DNA from: Spirochaetaceae bacterium
Lineage (GTDB): Bacteria; Spirochaetota; Spirochaetia; SZUA-6; Bin103
Assembly: GCA_028818385.1 (NCBI GenBank)
Contig: JAPPNY010000131.1
Coordinates: 21,651-80,875, forward strand
Direction: 5' to 3'
Length of the DNA stretch: 59,225 nucleotides
The position numbers and the translations under genes are program-made. Numbering within the stretch: the first letter of the stretch is position 1; each line of letters opens with the position of its first letter. This document shows, piece by piece, positions 58,066-59,225 of the stretch. A model generated the notes under the pieces. The model was not told the origin of the DNA. It saw nothing but the letters and a program-made list of their open reading frames with translations, and ran no database searches.

Positions 58066-59124
58066 TCAGATGACGGCCCGTACCTGCGCCAGGTAGTGAG
58101 CCATCTGCGCGGCGGTGTCGATGAAGATATCAGGATTCGCCTGCAACTCCTCGTACCCGCTGAACGCATGGGACCACTGCCCGGCCGCTTCGTCGATGTA
58201 GCAGGACTGGGGCCCGAGGAAGAAGCCGCCGTCGGCCTGCTGCGCGGCCACGATGTGGTCGGCCATCCTCACGGCGGCAGCCAGGTAGCGCGGTTCGCCG
58301 GTAGCCTGGTGCAGCGCGGCGCAGGCCCAGGGTGTCTTCCACACGTGGTCGGCGAACCCGGCATAGCCGTCGAACAGGTCGAACATCTCGCGGGCGGCGC
58401 CCAGGTACTCGTGCGAGCCGGTGGCTCGGCTCAGAGCGGTCAGGAAGGCGATGATGTAACCGATGTCCCAGTACGCGTTGCCGCCCTCCGGGTTGTCGCG
58501 CCGCAGCGCCGATCCGCTTCCCCACGGCATGTCCGCCCCGCTGTCGTAGTCGGCGACAAGCGCGTCGCACCGCGTGTCCCAGACCGTCAGGTAACGGTCG
58601 GCCGGATTCCGTTGCATCCGGTGCAGCCGGAGCAGGAACCGCCCGGCCCGCTGTGCGTGCTGCAGATGGCCGGTGGCAAGCAGGGCGATGCCACCGTGCG
58701 CGGTCGTCGCGGGGTCGATCAGTCCGGGTGCCTCGATGCGATAGCGGATGCCGCCGCACGGGTCCTGAAAGCCAGCGAGCGACCTGGCCAGCGGCAGGGA
58801 CAGGTCGGTCCGTCCCCACGTCGCGGCACCGCGTATCAGGTAGGGGTAGACGTAGAGATCGCCGACGTACGGCAGCGGCTCGACGCCGACCGTCCCGGCG
58901 GGGGTCACATGCTCGCGCAGGACGAAGTCCAGGCACCGATTGGCACAGCTCCAATCTTCGGGCGACCCTCCGCTCAGCAGTGCCAGCGGTTGCGAGTAGT
59001 AACCCCAGACCGAGCCGGCTCCGGCGGTGGACCCGTCGCGCCGTTGCATTTCGCGCAGGAACGCTCCCGCCCGGCCGAGCGCGCGGTCGTACCGGTCGTG
59101 CGCGGCAGCCCGGTCGACCTCCAT
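58066..59124 (-). CDS. Alpha/alpha-barrel glycosidase-like protein
   Basis: A helical protein of 352 residues with alternating hairpins: RYDRALGRAGAFLREMQRRD, WACAALHQATGEPRYLAAAV, and YWDIGYIIAFLTALSRATGS. This is the (alpha/alpha)6 barrel or toroid shape seen in GH88/GH105 hydrolases and epimerases. I cannot identify the family or the catalytic residues. There is no signal peptide. The ATG at 59124 is preferred over a TTG at 59160. First gene of the six-gene operon, it starts 101 bases from the window edge and ends 19 bases before the aldolase gene. Confidence 0.65.
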   Translation of the reverse strand: MEVDRAAAHDRYDRALGRAGAFLREMQRRDGSTAGAGSVWGYYSQPLALLSGGSPEDWSCANRCLDFVLREHVTPAGTVGVEPLPYVGDLYVYPYLIRGAATWGRTDLSLPLARSLAGFQDPCGGIRYRIEAPGLIDPATTAHGGIALLATGHLQHAQRAGRFLLRLHRMQRNPADRYLTVWDTRCDALVADYDSGADMPWGSGSALRRDNPEGGNAYWDIGYIIAFLTALSRATGSHEYLGAAREMFDLFDGYAGFADHVWKTPWACAALHQATGEPRYLAAAVRMADHIVAAQQADGGFFLGPQSCYIDEAAGQWSHAFSGYEELQANPDIFIDTAAQMAHYLAQVRAVI

Positions 59125-59225
59125 CGGGGCGACGATAGATCGGCCCCGTGGCTGCCACAAGGCTGCGGGAGCCAGGGCGATCCCACGCTGACAGAGGACT
59201 GGTGATCCTGTGAATGAGTCGATAG

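Noticed and set aside
1..59225. CRISPR arrays, rRNA or tRNA genes, insertion sequences
   Set aside because: I looked for regularly spaced repeats, transposase motifs and conserved RNA sequences and saw none.

Overview
This is a GC-rich, gene-dense bacterial window, apparently from an uncultivated environmental or host-associated organism. Signs of this are heavy G/C third-position use, many GTG starts, ATGA/GTGA gene overlaps, and many ABC transporters, sulfatase, sialidase-like, Gfo/Idh/MocA and HpcH/HpaI genes. I see no rRNA, tRNA, IS element or CRISPR array, and nothing fixes the phylum.

Layout. 0-10.7 kb: an orphan BMP-type binding protein, a Phd/VapC-like toxin-antitoxin pair, a PIG-L deacetylase, a Gfo/Idh oxidoreductase co-transcribed with an arylsulfotransferase-like protein, and, divergently, an HpcH/HpaI aldolase followed by a complete spermidine/putrescine-type ABC importer. 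10.8-20.5 kb: an accessory, conflict-type island. It holds a DUF4143 ATPase, a broken HEAT-repeat gene, a TOTE-type primase-helicase broken by one base, and a minus-strand run of a coiled-coil protein, two BrxD-like ATPases (one without a Walker A motif), a second arylsulfotransferase-like protein and a DUF2442 protein. 20.9-25.1 kb: a peptide-type ABC importer with no ATPase genes. 25-28.2 kb: a sulfatase and NHL-repeat pair and a RelE/XRE toxin-antitoxin pair. 28.3-35 kb: an LLM flavin oxidoreductase facing a sialidase-like gene and a complete CUT1 sugar importer across a strong palindrome. 35-37.4 kb: a Septu (PtuA-PtuB) defence pair and a DUF1801 protein. 37.5-42.5 kb: a ThuA-MocA fusion, a GH43/32-like beta-propeller protein, an ArsR/ArsP-like pair with a clear operator, and a frameshifted DUF433 gene. 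42.5-49.7 kb: an ion and membrane cluster (MgtE, a membrane-less MgtE-N/CBS paralog, an MscS-like channel, an MFS-HEAT fusion, a LapA-like protein, DUF4003). 50-59 kb: a GHL10-like hydrolase with a TIGR01777 epimerase, then a tightly overlapped six-gene minus-strand operon. Its enolase-superfamily dehydratase, PfkB kinase, HpcH/HpaI aldolase, 2-hydroxyacid dehydrogenase, sialidase-like and alpha/alpha-barrel proteins suggest sugar-acid catabolism.

Most attention should go to the 17.4-20.5 kb BrxD-like three-gene set, which is not a complete BREX system and has no obvious effector. Other notable points are the partial duplicate at the window start of the 5' end of the LLM gene, and three one-base frameshifts that are either genuine decay or assembly errors.
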